A program made the position numbers and the translations under genes. A stretch of 7,947 nucleotides of DNA from Bacteroidales bacterium UBA3724 (lineage in GTDB: Bacteria > Bacteroidota > Bacteroidia > Bacteroidales > P3): contig DFHL01000111.1 of assembly GCA_002371315.1 (NCBI GenBank), positions 1-7,947 of the forward strand, in the 5' to 3' direction. Positions within the stretch are counted from its first letter, which is position 1; every line of letters begins with the position of its first letter. Of the stretch, positions 1 through 6,036 are shown one piece after another. The notes under the pieces were generated by a model, which ran no database searches, was not told the DNA's origin, and saw nothing but the letters and a program-made list of their open reading frames with translations.

Positions 1-132
1 TTTGAAAGCTGGTTAGTGAAATACTTTCTGACTTACATATTTGCACTCTTGTTCTACTGTCTGCAGTATACCGTAATCACAAGGCTCAAGCAAAAGACAC
101 AGCGCGAGGCCCTTAATGTGTTTATCGGCTGA
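1..132 (+). CDS. 3' end of an unidentified membrane protein gene
   Basis: The reading frame is open from the first base to a TGA at 130-132 and gives the last 43 residues of a protein whose start lies outside the window. The visible part is a hydrophobic, probably membrane-spanning segment (around residues 8-27, rich in Leu, Phe, Tyr) followed by a basic tail with several Lys/Arg (TRLKQKTQR). An ending of one membrane helix plus a short cationic cytoplasmic tail is common in polysaccharide polymerases, flippases and membrane acyltransferases. It fits the location 32 bp upstream of a glycosyltransferase gene, probably in the same operon. No family-specific motif is present in this short piece, so the function is not assigned. 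The antisense frame across the same bases is judged a shadow. Confidence 0.6.
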   Translation, partial: FESWLVKYFLTYIFALLFYCLQYTVITRLKQKTQREALNVFIG

Positions 133-164
133 CAGGCAGATATGCTTTTCCATAGTCCTGTTTT

Positions 165-971
165 ATGAAACTTTCCATCATAACCATCAATCTTAACAAT
201 CTGGATGGGTTGAGGCGCACGGCCGAAAGTGTTCTTGCCCAAACGTTCACCGACTTCGAGTGGATCATCATCGACGGCGGAAGCACCGACGGCAGCCGCG
301 AGCAGATTGAACGCTATGCCGACCGCACGGCCTACTGGTGCAGCAAGCCCGACAAAGGCATCTACAACGCCATCAACAAAGGCATCGCCCACGCTCAAGG
401 CGATTATATCCAAATACTTAACAGCGGCGACCGTTTCTTTGCCGACACGACGCTCGAGCATCTGTTCAGCAACGAATACCCCGACGCCGACATCCTCTAT
501 GGCGATGCCTACTTGCTCTATCCCGACGGGAAGCACATCGACAAGCACTATCCCGACACCGTCAGTCTCAACTATTTCATCCACGACGTCATCAACCACC
601 AGGCTTCGTTCTTCCGCCGCGAGGTCTTCGACGGCCACCCCTACGACGAGCGCTACCTGATAGCCGGCGACTGGGCCTACTGCCTCGAGGCCGTCTGCCG
701 CGGACTGCGCTTTCGCCACGTTCCGCAAACGATTGTCTATTACGACAATGACGGCATCAGCGCGCAATGGAGCCAGCGCCAAATCAAGGAACGGCAGGAT
801 ATACTGGACCGCTATGTCCCGACGCACCTGAAACCCGATATGGAAGCCATCGACAAGCTGAGAGCTTTGCGGCGGCGACGCTCGACATCGAAGCTGCTCA
901 ACTTCAGCATCCGTATGTGCCAGCGCTGGGAACGCCTGATGCAGCGGATAGAAAAACGAAAACAAAACTGA
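165..971 (+). CDS. Family 2 glycosyltransferase (WcaE-like, GT-A fold)
   Basis: This 268-residue protein begins with a typical GT-A nucleotide-sugar binding strand (MKLSIITINLNN). The motif IIDGGSTDGS at residues 35-44 carries the Asp residues that contact the nucleotide. SKPDKGIYNAINKG (60-73) is characteristic of the WcaE-like subgroup. NSGD at 86-89 stands in place of the metal-binding DXD, and AGDW at 167-170 is the expected position of the acidic catalytic-site residues. The C-terminal 35 residues are strongly basic (RRRR at 236-239, many Lys/Arg), which suits contact with the inner membrane face. It should transfer a sugar from a nucleotide donor to a lipid-linked glycan; donor and acceptor cannot be read from sequence. 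The ATG at 165 starts exactly at the conserved beta strand, and no Shine-Dalgarno is visible. The next gene, an ABC permease, starts 26 bp after the stop, so the two are likely co-transcribed as part of a capsule or O-antigen cluster. Confidence 0.93.
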   Translation: MKLSIITINLNNLDGLRRTAESVLAQTFTDFEWIIIDGGSTDGSREQIERYADRTAYWCSKPDKGIYNAINKGIAHAQGDYIQILNSGDRFFADTTLEHLFSNEYPDADILYGDAYLLYPDGKHIDKHYPDTVSLNYFIHDVINHQASFFRREVFDGHPYDERYLIAGDWAYCLEAVCRGLRFRHVPQTIVYYDNDGISAQWSQRQIKERQDILDRYVPTHLKPDMEAIDKLRALRRRRSTSKLLNFSIRMCQRWERLMQRIEKRKQN

Positions 972-997
972 TTCTAAACATTTAAACTACATACACC

Positions 998-1861
998 TTG
1001 CAAGAAAACAATTCAAACCAAGAGCAATGGACCGCGATACTTGAGCCGCGAAAGAAACTTATGCAGTTCAACATCAAGGAATTGTGGGACTATCGCGACC
1101 TGTTCAGCATCTACGTGCGCCGCAACATCGTCACCGTCTACAAACAGACCGTCCTGGGCCTGGCCTGGTTCTTCATCAGCCCTGTGTTCACCACGATTAT
1201 GTATATGTTCGTTTTCGGTGGCCTGGCAGGCATATCGACCGGCGGCGTGCCGCAGGCCGTATTCTACCTCAGCGGCATCCTTATGTGGAACTACTTCACC
1301 ACCTGTTTCAACCAGAACAGCAATGTGCTGGCCGCCAACGCAAGCATCTTCGGCAAGGTCTACTTCCCGAGGCTCATCATCCCGCTGGCGGGAATGACCT
1401 CGTCGCTGGTCACCTTCGGCATCCAGCTTCTGCTGCTCATTGCGGTATACGTCTACTATGTCATCACCGGCACACCGCTCTGCCCGCGATGGGAGCTGCT
1501 GCTTTTCCCAGTCTACCTGATACTGATTGCCCTGACGGCGATGTCGTGGGGAATGATAGTGAGCTCGATGACAGTAAAATACCGCGACCTGAATATGCTT
1601 GTCGGTTTCGGAATCAGCCTGCTGATGTATGCCACGCCGATCATCTACCCGATGAGCATTGCCGCCGACAAAAGCTACGGCTGGGTGCTGCGCCTCAACC
1701 CCCTGAGCGGCGTCTTCGAATCGTGGCGCTATTCCGTCACCGGCATCGGCCAGATGGACTGGACGGGGCTGCTCTATTGCCTCGGATGCCTTGCCGTCAC
1801 TATGTTCATCGGCCTGCTGATGTTCTCGAAAGCCGAGCGCAACTTTATCGATACCGTCTGA
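998..1861 (+). CDS. ABC-2 type polysaccharide export permease (Wzm/TagG family)
   Basis: This 287-residue integral membrane protein has about six hydrophobic segments (near 56-76, 87-108, 129-156, 168-190, 198-217, 257-276) and the hallmarks of polysaccharide or O-antigen ABC-2 permeases. These are ELWDYRDLF (28-36), the YKQTVLGLAWFFISP stretch (48-62), GKVYFPRLIIPL (119-130), KYRDLN (194-199), NPLSG (234-238) and the terminal FxKAERNFIDTV. It would form the membrane channel that exports lipid-linked glycan. The start is a TTG at 998: the frame is closed by TAA at 983-985 and no ATG occurs before codon 22 (base 1061). I prefer TTG because residues 11-30 (WTAILEPRKK and onward) match the conserved cytoplasmic N-terminal region of this family, which an ATG start would lose. 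The ATPase partner (Wzt type) that often lies next to such permeases is absent downstream, so it is either upstream of the window or elsewhere. Confidence 0.93.
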   Translation: MQENNSNQEQWTAILEPRKKLMQFNIKELWDYRDLFSIYVRRNIVTVYKQTVLGLAWFFISPVFTTIMYMFVFGGLAGISTGGVPQAVFYLSGILMWNYFTTCFNQNSNVLAANASIFGKVYFPRLIIPLAGMTSSLVTFGIQLLLLIAVYVYYVITGTPLCPRWELLLFPVYLILIALTAMSWGMIVSSMTVKYRDLNMLVGFGISLLMYATPIIYPMSIAADKSYGWVLRLNPLSGVFESWRYSVTGIGQMDWTGLLYCLGCLAVTMFIGLLMFSKAERNFIDTV

Positions 1862-1968
1862 AAACCCGCTCCGCGCGGCAATCCTTCAAGCGCTATCGGG
1901 CAGTTACGGATATTTTTTTTCAAAAATAATAGCCGTATCCGCACACGGTTTGCGCGCCACCCGCTCCG

Positions 1969-2076
1969 CCATTTCGACGTTACTTCAACCATATTTCGCC
2001 GTCATTTCTTCGATGCACAATCGAAGAAATAACGGCGAAATAACGAAGAAGTAACGAAGAAATAACGGCGAAATGG
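1969..2076. repeat. 11-bp unit array forming an interrupted palindrome
   Basis: Five direct copies of an 11-bp unit run from 2022 to 2076: CGAAGAAATAA, CGGCGAAATAA, CGAAGAAGTAA, CGAAGAAATAA, CGGCGAAATGG. Four inverted copies, more degenerate away from the centre, run from 1969 to 2012: CCATTTCGACG, TTACTTCAACC, ATATTTCGCCG, TCATTTCTTCG. The centre is ATGCACAAT. The innermost arms (1992-2014 and 2020-2042) pair over 23 positions with a single mismatch (2003/2031) around a 5-base loop. A 20-base direct duplication is exact (2022-2041 and 2055-2074). The 11-bp period is close to one helical turn, and TAA recurs at 2030, 2041, 2052 and 2063 in all three frames. Function unknown; it may be a hairpin at the RNA level, a protein-binding array, or a selfish repeat. 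Confidence 0.9.
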
Positions 2077-2128
2077 CCGTGAAGGTGTGGCGCATTGGGC
2101 TTGTGGCGGGCTGATTCCGGTTGTCGCG

Positions 2129-2153
2129 CTTGCCAGCCTGCGGCTGGAGCAAG
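2129..2153 (+). other. G/C-rich hairpin upstream of acyltransferase gene
   Basis: CTTGCCAGCC, loop TGC, then GGCTGG-AG-CAAG can pair as a 6-bp plus 4-bp stem with a two-base bulge. No T-run follows, so it is not an intrinsic terminator of the usual form. It may be a structured part of the 5' leader or just chance structure. Confidence 0.4.
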
Positions 2154-2231
2154 TTGACAGGTTGAACGATTTCCCGAATTTGCAGTTAAAATAGAAGCAC
2201 CTTAAAAATTTTCGCCGCAGGCGATACAAAT

Positions 2232-3224
2232 ATGACTAAAAAGCAATCGAATAAGAGCAGCCGCCTGGTCCGCGTCGATATGATGGTCGGACTGGCGATG
2301 ATACTGGTCGTTTTGGGCCACTTTACCGTAGGAAGCGAACCGCAATGGTACCACACGCTCCACAACTGGATTTACTCGTTCCATATGCAGATGTTCCTCT
2401 TCCTGTCGGCTTTCCTGATTCGCTACACCTACAAGCCCGTCGCGAACGTCGCGGGCTACCTCAAATACATCTGGCGCAAGTTCGTCAAGTTCTTCCTGCC
2501 GTTCCTGATTGTCGGCATCGTGGTGGCCCTGCTGGCCTGCGTGTTCAAGGACGCGGAATTGACGTGGGGCCACGTGGGACACTCCTTGAAAACGCTGCTG
2601 CTCTATCCGCGTTGGAGCGAAACCTCGTTCCTGTGGTACATCTATATCCTTTTCGGCTACTACCTCGTCTCGCCGCTTTTCTTCCGCCTGCCGCAGTGGG
2701 GCCGCGTGGTGTGCTGCGTCGGGGCTATGTTTCTGCCGATGATCGATGCCGGGCAAACCCTTGCCGCCTACGACTTTAGCCGCTACACCTTCTTCTACTG
2801 CCTCGGGGTGCTCTGCGCCGAATGGATTGACGAAATACGCAGTGTCAAGCCGTGGACGTGGGCGCTGATGTCCGTCCCCTTCCTGGCCTACACCTACTGG
2901 GTCTTTGCCGAAAGCGCAGCCATCGGATTTGAACACACCCAGCTCGACTGGTGGTACATCGTCACCGGAACAGCCTCGATACCATTCTTCTACCTGCTGG
3001 CAATGGCTATAGAAAAAACAATCGTCACCAGCAAAACGCTCACCCTAATCTCCAAAGATTGCTACTGGATATACCTGCTGCAGATGTTCGTCATCTGGGG
3101 TATGGTCATCGTATCAAAGAAATGCGACATTCCTTTCACTTTGTTCTTCATTCTGACCGCGCTGCTTGCCATCGGCCTGCCCGTACTCCTGGCCGAAACC
3201 GTGAGGAGGATGAGAAAGAAGTGA
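2232..3224 (+). CDS. Membrane acyltransferase, family 3 (AT3)
   Basis: This 330-residue, highly hydrophobic protein has about nine or ten membrane segments, which suits the acyltransferase-3 family. Those enzymes transfer acetyl or other acyl groups to sugars of surface glycans across the inner membrane. The N-terminal signature RVDMMVGLAMILVVLGH places the key His at residue 30. WIYSFHMQMFLFLSAF (46-61) matches the conserved FHMPLFFFLSG stretch, and FLWYIYILFGYYLVSP (133-148) is also typical. The residue usually Arg (or Lys) eleven positions before the motif His is Val19 here, which is unusual. The ATG at 2232 is preceded by an A/T-rich leader with no Shine-Dalgarno. The location after a glycosyltransferase and polysaccharide permease suggests modification of the same glycan, but the 370-bp gap makes a separate transcript likely. 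Its stop codon (3222-3224) lies inside the first unit of a 7-bp repeat array. Confidence 0.85.
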   Translation: MTKKQSNKSSRLVRVDMMVGLAMILVVLGHFTVGSEPQWYHTLHNWIYSFHMQMFLFLSAFLIRYTYKPVANVAGYLKYIWRKFVKFFLPFLIVGIVVALLACVFKDAELTWGHVGHSLKTLLLYPRWSETSFLWYIYILFGYYLVSPLFFRLPQWGRVVCCVGAMFLPMIDAGQTLAAYDFSRYTFFYCLGVLCAEWIDEIRSVKPWTWALMSVPFLAYTYWVFAESAAIGFEHTQLDWWYIVTGTASIPFFYLLAMAIEKTIVTSKTLTLISKDCYWIYLLQMFVIWGMVIVSKKCDIPFTLFFILTALLAIGLPVLLAETVRRMRKK

Positions 3225-3346
3225 ATAGTGACGTGTGAATGGTGAATTGTAAATAGTGACCAGTGAATAGTGACCAGTGAGACGAGCGCGATTGTGTGAC
3301 CAGAGAAAGAGCGCGTTCGTGTCACTGGTCACTCATCACTGGTCAC
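3221..3346. repeat. Heptamer repeat array 1 (GTGANNN direct, TCACNNN inverted)
   Basis: Nine consecutive 7-bp units start at 3221: GTGAATA, GTGACGT, GTGAATG, GTGAATT, GTAAATA, GTGACCA, GTGAATA, GTGACCA, GTGAGAC. A spacer with two GAGCGCG motifs (3284-3290 and 3309-3315) follows. Inverted units TCACTGG, TCACTCA, TCACTGG, TCAC then run from 3322 to 3346. Bases 3256-3280 and 3322-3346 are complementary at 23 of 25 positions across a 41-base loop, so a transcript could form a long hairpin. The first unit overlaps the acyltransferase stop codon. Since 7 is not a multiple of 3, successive units place TGA in every frame of the + strand, and the TCAC units can do the same on the - strand. The same family recurs twice more in this window. 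Confidence 0.93.
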
Positions 3347-3380
3347 AAAAAAAGCGGGACACCCTTCTGAGTCTCCCGCC
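3347..3380 (-). terminator. Terminator-like hairpin reading leftward
   Basis: GCGGGA at 3354-3359 pairs with TCCCGC at 3374-3379 around a 14-base loop that can close a little further (A3361-T3372, C3362-G3371). Seven A at 3347-3353 precede it, so on the - strand the hairpin is followed by a U-run, the usual intrinsic terminator form. On the + strand it is followed by CAAAAAT, which would not terminate well. No - strand gene to its right is seen, so it may limit antisense transcription, or be a weak end for the + strand acyltransferase transcript. Confidence 0.45.
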
Positions 3381-3425
3381 AAAAATACATCTTTGAAATA
3401 AGTAAGCACGCCTTTGTTTACGCTT

Positions 3426-3462
3426 TTTGCAAAAAAAAGTTTCGTTTTGCATATTTTTTTTT
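3426..3462 (+). promoter_or_regulatory. A/T-rich hairpin and possible promoter before the lipoprotein gene
   Basis: TGCAAAA (3428-3434) and TTTTGCA (3445-3451) form a perfect 7-bp stem with a 10-base loop, followed by TA and nine T (3454-3462). Read one way this is a weak terminator or attenuator just 25 bp before an ATG. Read another way, TTTG at 3426-3429 and TATTTTTT at 3452-3459 approach the Bacteroidota -33/-7 promoter pattern, with a 22-base gap slightly longer than usual. The sequence alone does not decide between them. Confidence 0.3.
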
Positions 3463-3487
3463 CAAAAAAGCAGTTATTAATACACGT

Positions 3488-4477
3488 ATGAAAAAAGCAT
3501 TAAAAATACTTACCCTCGCCTTGCTGACAGGCCTGATGGCGGCCTGCGGCGGCGACATATCCATAGAGGGACTGCCCAACGAGGATGCCCTTAAAGTCCT
3601 CGACGCCAAGATAAAAAAGGATGCCGACAACGACGAACTCATTTTCCAGCGCGCCAAGATACTCATCGAACTCGGCAAGGAGAAACAGCATTCGCAGTAT
3701 TTCCGCGATGCCATTGCCGACCTCGACAAGGCTGTGCAAATCAACGGCCAAAAGGTTGAATATTACACCGCTCTGGGCGATGCACACTTCAGTCTGGGCA
3801 ATGTCGGCGACAGCTATTCGGCACTGCAAAAAGCCCTTGCGCTCGACTCCAACAACTTCGAGGCCTGTCTGAAGATGGGCGAAATAGCATTCTACAGCAA
3901 GGACTACGACCGTGCTATGGAAAGCCTGTCGAAGGTGACCAGCCAGGACAAAAACAACCAGACGGCCCTCTTTATGAAGGGTTTCATCTGCAAGGAAACC
4001 GGCGACACCGCCAATGCCGTCAACTATTTCCGCCACCTCACAGAGCTCTATCCCGACTATGAACCCGCCTATGAGGAACTCGGTATGCTCTATGCCCAGC
4101 ACCGCAACAAGCTGGGGCTCGAATACCTCACCACGGCGCTCAACCTTCAGCCCGACAACATCAACGTGCTCTACGGCCTTGCTATGCTCTATCAGGATGC
4201 CGAAGAGGCCGACAAAGCCAACGAGTATTATGTAAAGATACTCGAAATCGACCCCAAATACAAGTACGCCTGGTTCAACCGCGGATGGATGGAAATGGTT
4301 CTCTACGAGGACTATAATGCTGCTGTCGACTTCTTTGGCAAGGCCATCGAATGCGACGCCAACTATGCCGAAGCGTTCTACAACCGCGGACTGGCCTACC
4401 AGCAGCTGGGCGAAAACAGCCAAGCCGAAAAGGACTTCCAAACAGCCAAAAGTTTAGGATACGGCAGTGAGTTGTAA
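3488..4477 (+). CDS. TPR-repeat lipoprotein
   Basis: This 329-residue protein has a lipoprotein signal: basic MKKALK, a hydrophobic core, and LMAAC with the lipidated Cys at residue 20. The rest, from about residue 49 to 323, is a run of roughly eight tetratricopeptide repeats. Each shows the alternation of small and aromatic residues (for example EYYTALGDAHFSLGNVGDSY at 91-110 and AEAFYNRGLAYQQLG at 294-308). TPR solenoids bind protein partners, so this is likely a periplasm-facing or surface-anchored scaffold, but no partner can be named. The ATG at 3488 directly precedes the signal peptide. It is flanked on both sides by heptamer arrays and shares no clear operon with its neighbours. The last codons (GSEL and the TAA) lie inside the downstream array, where GTGAGTT and GTAACAA read as degenerate repeat units, so the extreme C-terminus may be repeat-derived. 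Confidence 0.92.
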   Translation: MKKALKILTLALLTGLMAACGGDISIEGLPNEDALKVLDAKIKKDADNDELIFQRAKILIELGKEKQHSQYFRDAIADLDKAVQINGQKVEYYTALGDAHFSLGNVGDSYSALQKALALDSNNFEACLKMGEIAFYSKDYDRAMESLSKVTSQDKNNQTALFMKGFICKETGDTANAVNYFRHLTELYPDYEPAYEELGMLYAQHRNKLGLEYLTTALNLQPDNINVLYGLAMLYQDAEEADKANEYYVKILEIDPKYKYAWFNRGWMEMVLYEDYNAAVDFFGKAIECDANYAEAFYNRGLAYQQLGENSQAEKDFQTAKSLGYGSEL

Positions 4478-4636
4478 CAAGTGACCTGTGACCAGTGAAA
4501 TGAGCGCGTTCGTTTCACTGGTCACTATTCACTGGTCACTAATAAAATGAACACGTTCGTGTCACTGGTCACTATTCACTGATCACTAATAAAATGAACA
4601 CGTTCGTGTCACTGGTCACTCATCACTGGTCACTCA
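4467..4636. repeat. Heptamer repeat array 2
   Basis: Direct units GTGAGTT, GTAACAA, GTGACCT, GTGACCA, GTGAAAT (4467-4501) lead into the spacer GAGCGCGTTCGTT. Inverted units such as TCACTGG, TCACTAT and TCACTAA follow, up to 4636. GTGACCAGTGAAA (4488-4500) pairs perfectly with TTTCACTGGTCAC (4513-4525), giving a 13-bp stem that can extend by a wobble and two more pairs over the spacer. The array contains the TAA of the TPR gene (4475-4477) and ends 28 bp before the dipeptidase ATG, so it fills nearly the whole intergenic region. The spacer shares GAGCGCGTTCGT with array 1. Confidence 0.93.
4499..4636. repeat. 47-bp tandem repeat inside heptamer array 2
   Basis: A compound unit of 47 bp, an AATGA-C-CGTTCGT spacer plus four TCAC heptamers and AATAA, starts at 4499, 4546 and 4593. 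Taken as 4515-4561 against 4562-4608, two copies differ at one base only (G4535 versus A4582). The third copy is cut short at 4636. The spacer changes from GAGCGCG in the first copy to GAACACG in the second and third, where ACACGTTCGTGT is itself a near-palindrome. Near identity implies recent duplication by slippage or unequal exchange, so copy number may vary between strains. Confidence 0.9.
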
Positions 4637-4664
4637 TATAGATAATAATCAAAAACAACTATAT

Positions 4665-6035
4665 ATGAACAACGTAAAACAATACATCGATGCCAACAAG
4701 GACAGGTTCCTTGAAGAACTTTTCTCCCTTATTCGCATCCCCTCGATCTCGTCAGAAAGCGAGCACAAGGATGATATGGTACGCTGCGCCAACCGCTGGA
4801 AGGAGCTGCTCCTCGCCGCCGGAGCCGACCGTGCCGAAGTGATGCCCACCGAGGGCAATCCCGTAGTCTATGGCGAGAAAACCATCGACCCCGCCAAGCC
4901 TACCGTGCTGGTCTATGGCCACTACGACGTTATGCCCGTGGCTCCCCTGGAGCTGTGGAAAACCAGCCCCTTCGAGCCCGTCGTCAAAGACGGATACATC
5001 TGGGCTCGCGGTGCCGACGACGACAAGGGCCAAAGCTTTATGCACGCCAAAGCCTTCGAGTTTATGGTCCAGACAGGCCAACTGCCCTGCAATGTGAAAT
5101 TTATGTTTGAAGGCGAAGAGGAAATCGGAAGCCCCAGCCTCTACGGTTTCTGCGAGCAGCACAAAGAGCTGCTCCGCGCCGACATCATCCTCGTCAGCGA
5201 CACCAGTATGCTTGGCCTCGACACACCCAGCATCTGCGCCGGCCTGCGCGGTCTCGACTATTGGGAGGTCGAAGTTACCGGCCCCAACAGCGACCTGCAT
5301 AGCGGCATCTATGGCGGTGCCGTCGCCAACCCCATCATCATCCTCAGCAAGATGATTGCCAGCCTGCACGACGAGAACAACCATATCACCATCCCCCATT
5401 TCTACGACGACGTCGTAGAACTGTCGAAAGAGGAGCGCGACCTTATGGCTCAGGCTCCTTTCAACCTGGACGAATACCAGAAAGCCCTCGACATCAAGAC
5501 TGTACACGGTGAGAAAGGCTACTCGACCATCGAGCGCACCGGCATACGTCCCTGCCTCGACGTCTGCGGCATCTGGGGCGGCTATCAGGGCGAAGGCAGC
5601 AAGACCGTTCTGCCCTCCAAGGCCTACGCCAAGATTTCCACACGCCTCGTCGCCAACCAGGACTACGAGAAGATTGCCAAGCAGTTCCAGGAGTATTTTG
5701 AATCCATCGCTCCCGACTGCGTGAAGGTCAAGGTCACTCCGCTCCACGGCGGCGCCCCCTACGCCTCGCCAATGGACCTGGCCGCCTACAAGGCTGCCGA
5801 GAAGGCTATGACCACCACCCTTGGCAAGCGCCCCATCCCCACCCGCAGCGGCGGAAGCATACCGATTATCTCGGGCTTCGAGCGCATCCTTGGCATCAAG
5901 AGCATCCTGATGGGCTTCGGCCTGCAGAGCGACGCCATCCACGCTCCCAACGAGAACTACCCGCTGGACAATTTCTTCAAAGGCATCGAGACCATCCCCT
6001 ATTTCTACGAATACTTCACTGAATTGAGCAAATAG
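4665..6035 (+). CDS. M20-family metallodipeptidase
   Basis: This 456-residue enzyme belongs to the M20 dipeptidases related to carnosinase and the Cys-Gly dipeptidases, and should hydrolyse dipeptides or short peptides in the cytoplasm using two zinc ions. No signal peptide is present. The metal and catalytic residues expected for the family are all visible: His86 and Asp88 in GHYDV, bridging Asp119 in ARGADDDKG, general base Glu152 and ligand Glu153 in FEGEEEIGS, Asp179 in VSDTS, and His426 in HAPNE. His212 in DLHSGIYGG marks the lid (dimerisation) domain inserted at about 195-360, and RSGGSIPI (394-401) is the substrate-binding loop. The length is normal for the family. The ATG at 4665 lies in an A/T-rich leader (ACTATATATG) with no Shine-Dalgarno. 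It is followed after 22 bp by comEC, probably as one transcript. Exact peptide preference is not readable. Confidence 0.95.
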   Translation: MNNVKQYIDANKDRFLEELFSLIRIPSISSESEHKDDMVRCANRWKELLLAAGADRAEVMPTEGNPVVYGEKTIDPAKPTVLVYGHYDVMPVAPLELWKTSPFEPVVKDGYIWARGADDDKGQSFMHAKAFEFMVQTGQLPCNVKFMFEGEEEIGSPSLYGFCEQHKELLRADIILVSDTSMLGLDTPSICAGLRGLDYWEVEVTGPNSDLHSGIYGGAVANPIIILSKMIASLHDENNHITIPHFYDDVVELSKEERDLMAQAPFNLDEYQKALDIKTVHGEKGYSTIERTGIRPCLDVCGIWGGYQGEGSKTVLPSKAYAKISTRLVANQDYEKIAKQFQEYFESIAPDCVKVKVTPLHGGAPYASPMDLAAYKAAEKAMTTTLGKRPIPTRSGGSIPIISGFERILGIKSILMGFGLQSDAIHAPNENYPLDNFFKGIETIPYFYEYFTELSK

Positions 6036-6036
6036 T

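Larger units (their letters stand above)
1862..2231. other. Non-coding gap between permease and acyltransferase
   Basis: This 370-bp stretch has no convincing gene. Just after the permease stop is an A/T-rich hairpin (outer stem 1907-1911 with 1937-1941; inner stem ATTTTT with AAAAAT) that includes a run of eight T at 1913-1920, a possible weak transcription end. Bases 1969-2076 are an 11-bp repeat array, listed separately. A G/C-rich hairpin occupies 2129-2153. Close to the acyltransferase start, TTTG at 2179-2182 is followed about 20 bases later by an A/T-rich TTAAAAATTTTC. This is a loose match to the Bacteroidota -33/-7 promoter pattern and is only suggestive. No remnant of an ABC ATPase could be recognised. 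Confidence 0.7.

Noticed and set aside
142..168. Mini-frame ATG at 142 overlapping the glycosyltransferase start
   Set aside because: Eight codons ending in TGA at the glycosyltransferase ATG; too short and without a ribosome binding site, so chance is the simplest reading.
54..965. 303-residue open frame on the - strand opposite the glycosyltransferase
   Set aside because: It shows low-complexity Val/Ala/Asp composition typical of a shadow frame, while the + strand has intact family-2 glycosyltransferase motifs.
1894..1920. Intrinsic terminator after the permease (TATC...GATA then eight T)
   Set aside because: The stem is only four weak pairs; kept as a remark in the gap description rather than a terminator call.
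2002..2229. 75-residue - strand frame ending in FRRYFF-type repeats
   Set aside because: Its repeated amino acids are simply the translated 11-bp array, and no start signal or conservation pattern supports it.
2077..2231. Insertion sequence or transposase remnant in the 370-bp gap
   Set aside because: No transposase-like frame, no terminal inverted repeats bounding the gap and no target-site duplication could be seen.
2202..2936. 244-residue open frame on the - strand opposite the acyltransferase
   Set aside because: The Asp/Glu/Gln/Arg-rich product is the antisense image of a hydrophobic membrane protein; no domain is seen.
3062..3332. Two short - strand frames with repeated VTIH and SLFTIH-like stretches
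   Set aside because: They translate the heptamer array and the end of the acyltransferase gene; the repetition is DNA-level.
3500..4441. 313-residue open frame on the - strand opposite the TPR gene
   Set aside because: It mirrors the TPR codon pattern, has no recognisable domain, and the + strand frame has a clear lipoprotein signal and TPR repeats.
3221..4636. CRISPR array
   Set aside because: The units are only 7 bp and contiguous, the 47-bp copies carry no unique spacers, and there is no cas gene.
4752..5942. 396-residue open frame on the - strand opposite the dipeptidase
   Set aside because: The + strand frame has every M20 catalytic residue. The antisense protein is Gly/Ala/Val-rich with no motif, and the long frame follows from the GC-rich third positions of the real gene.
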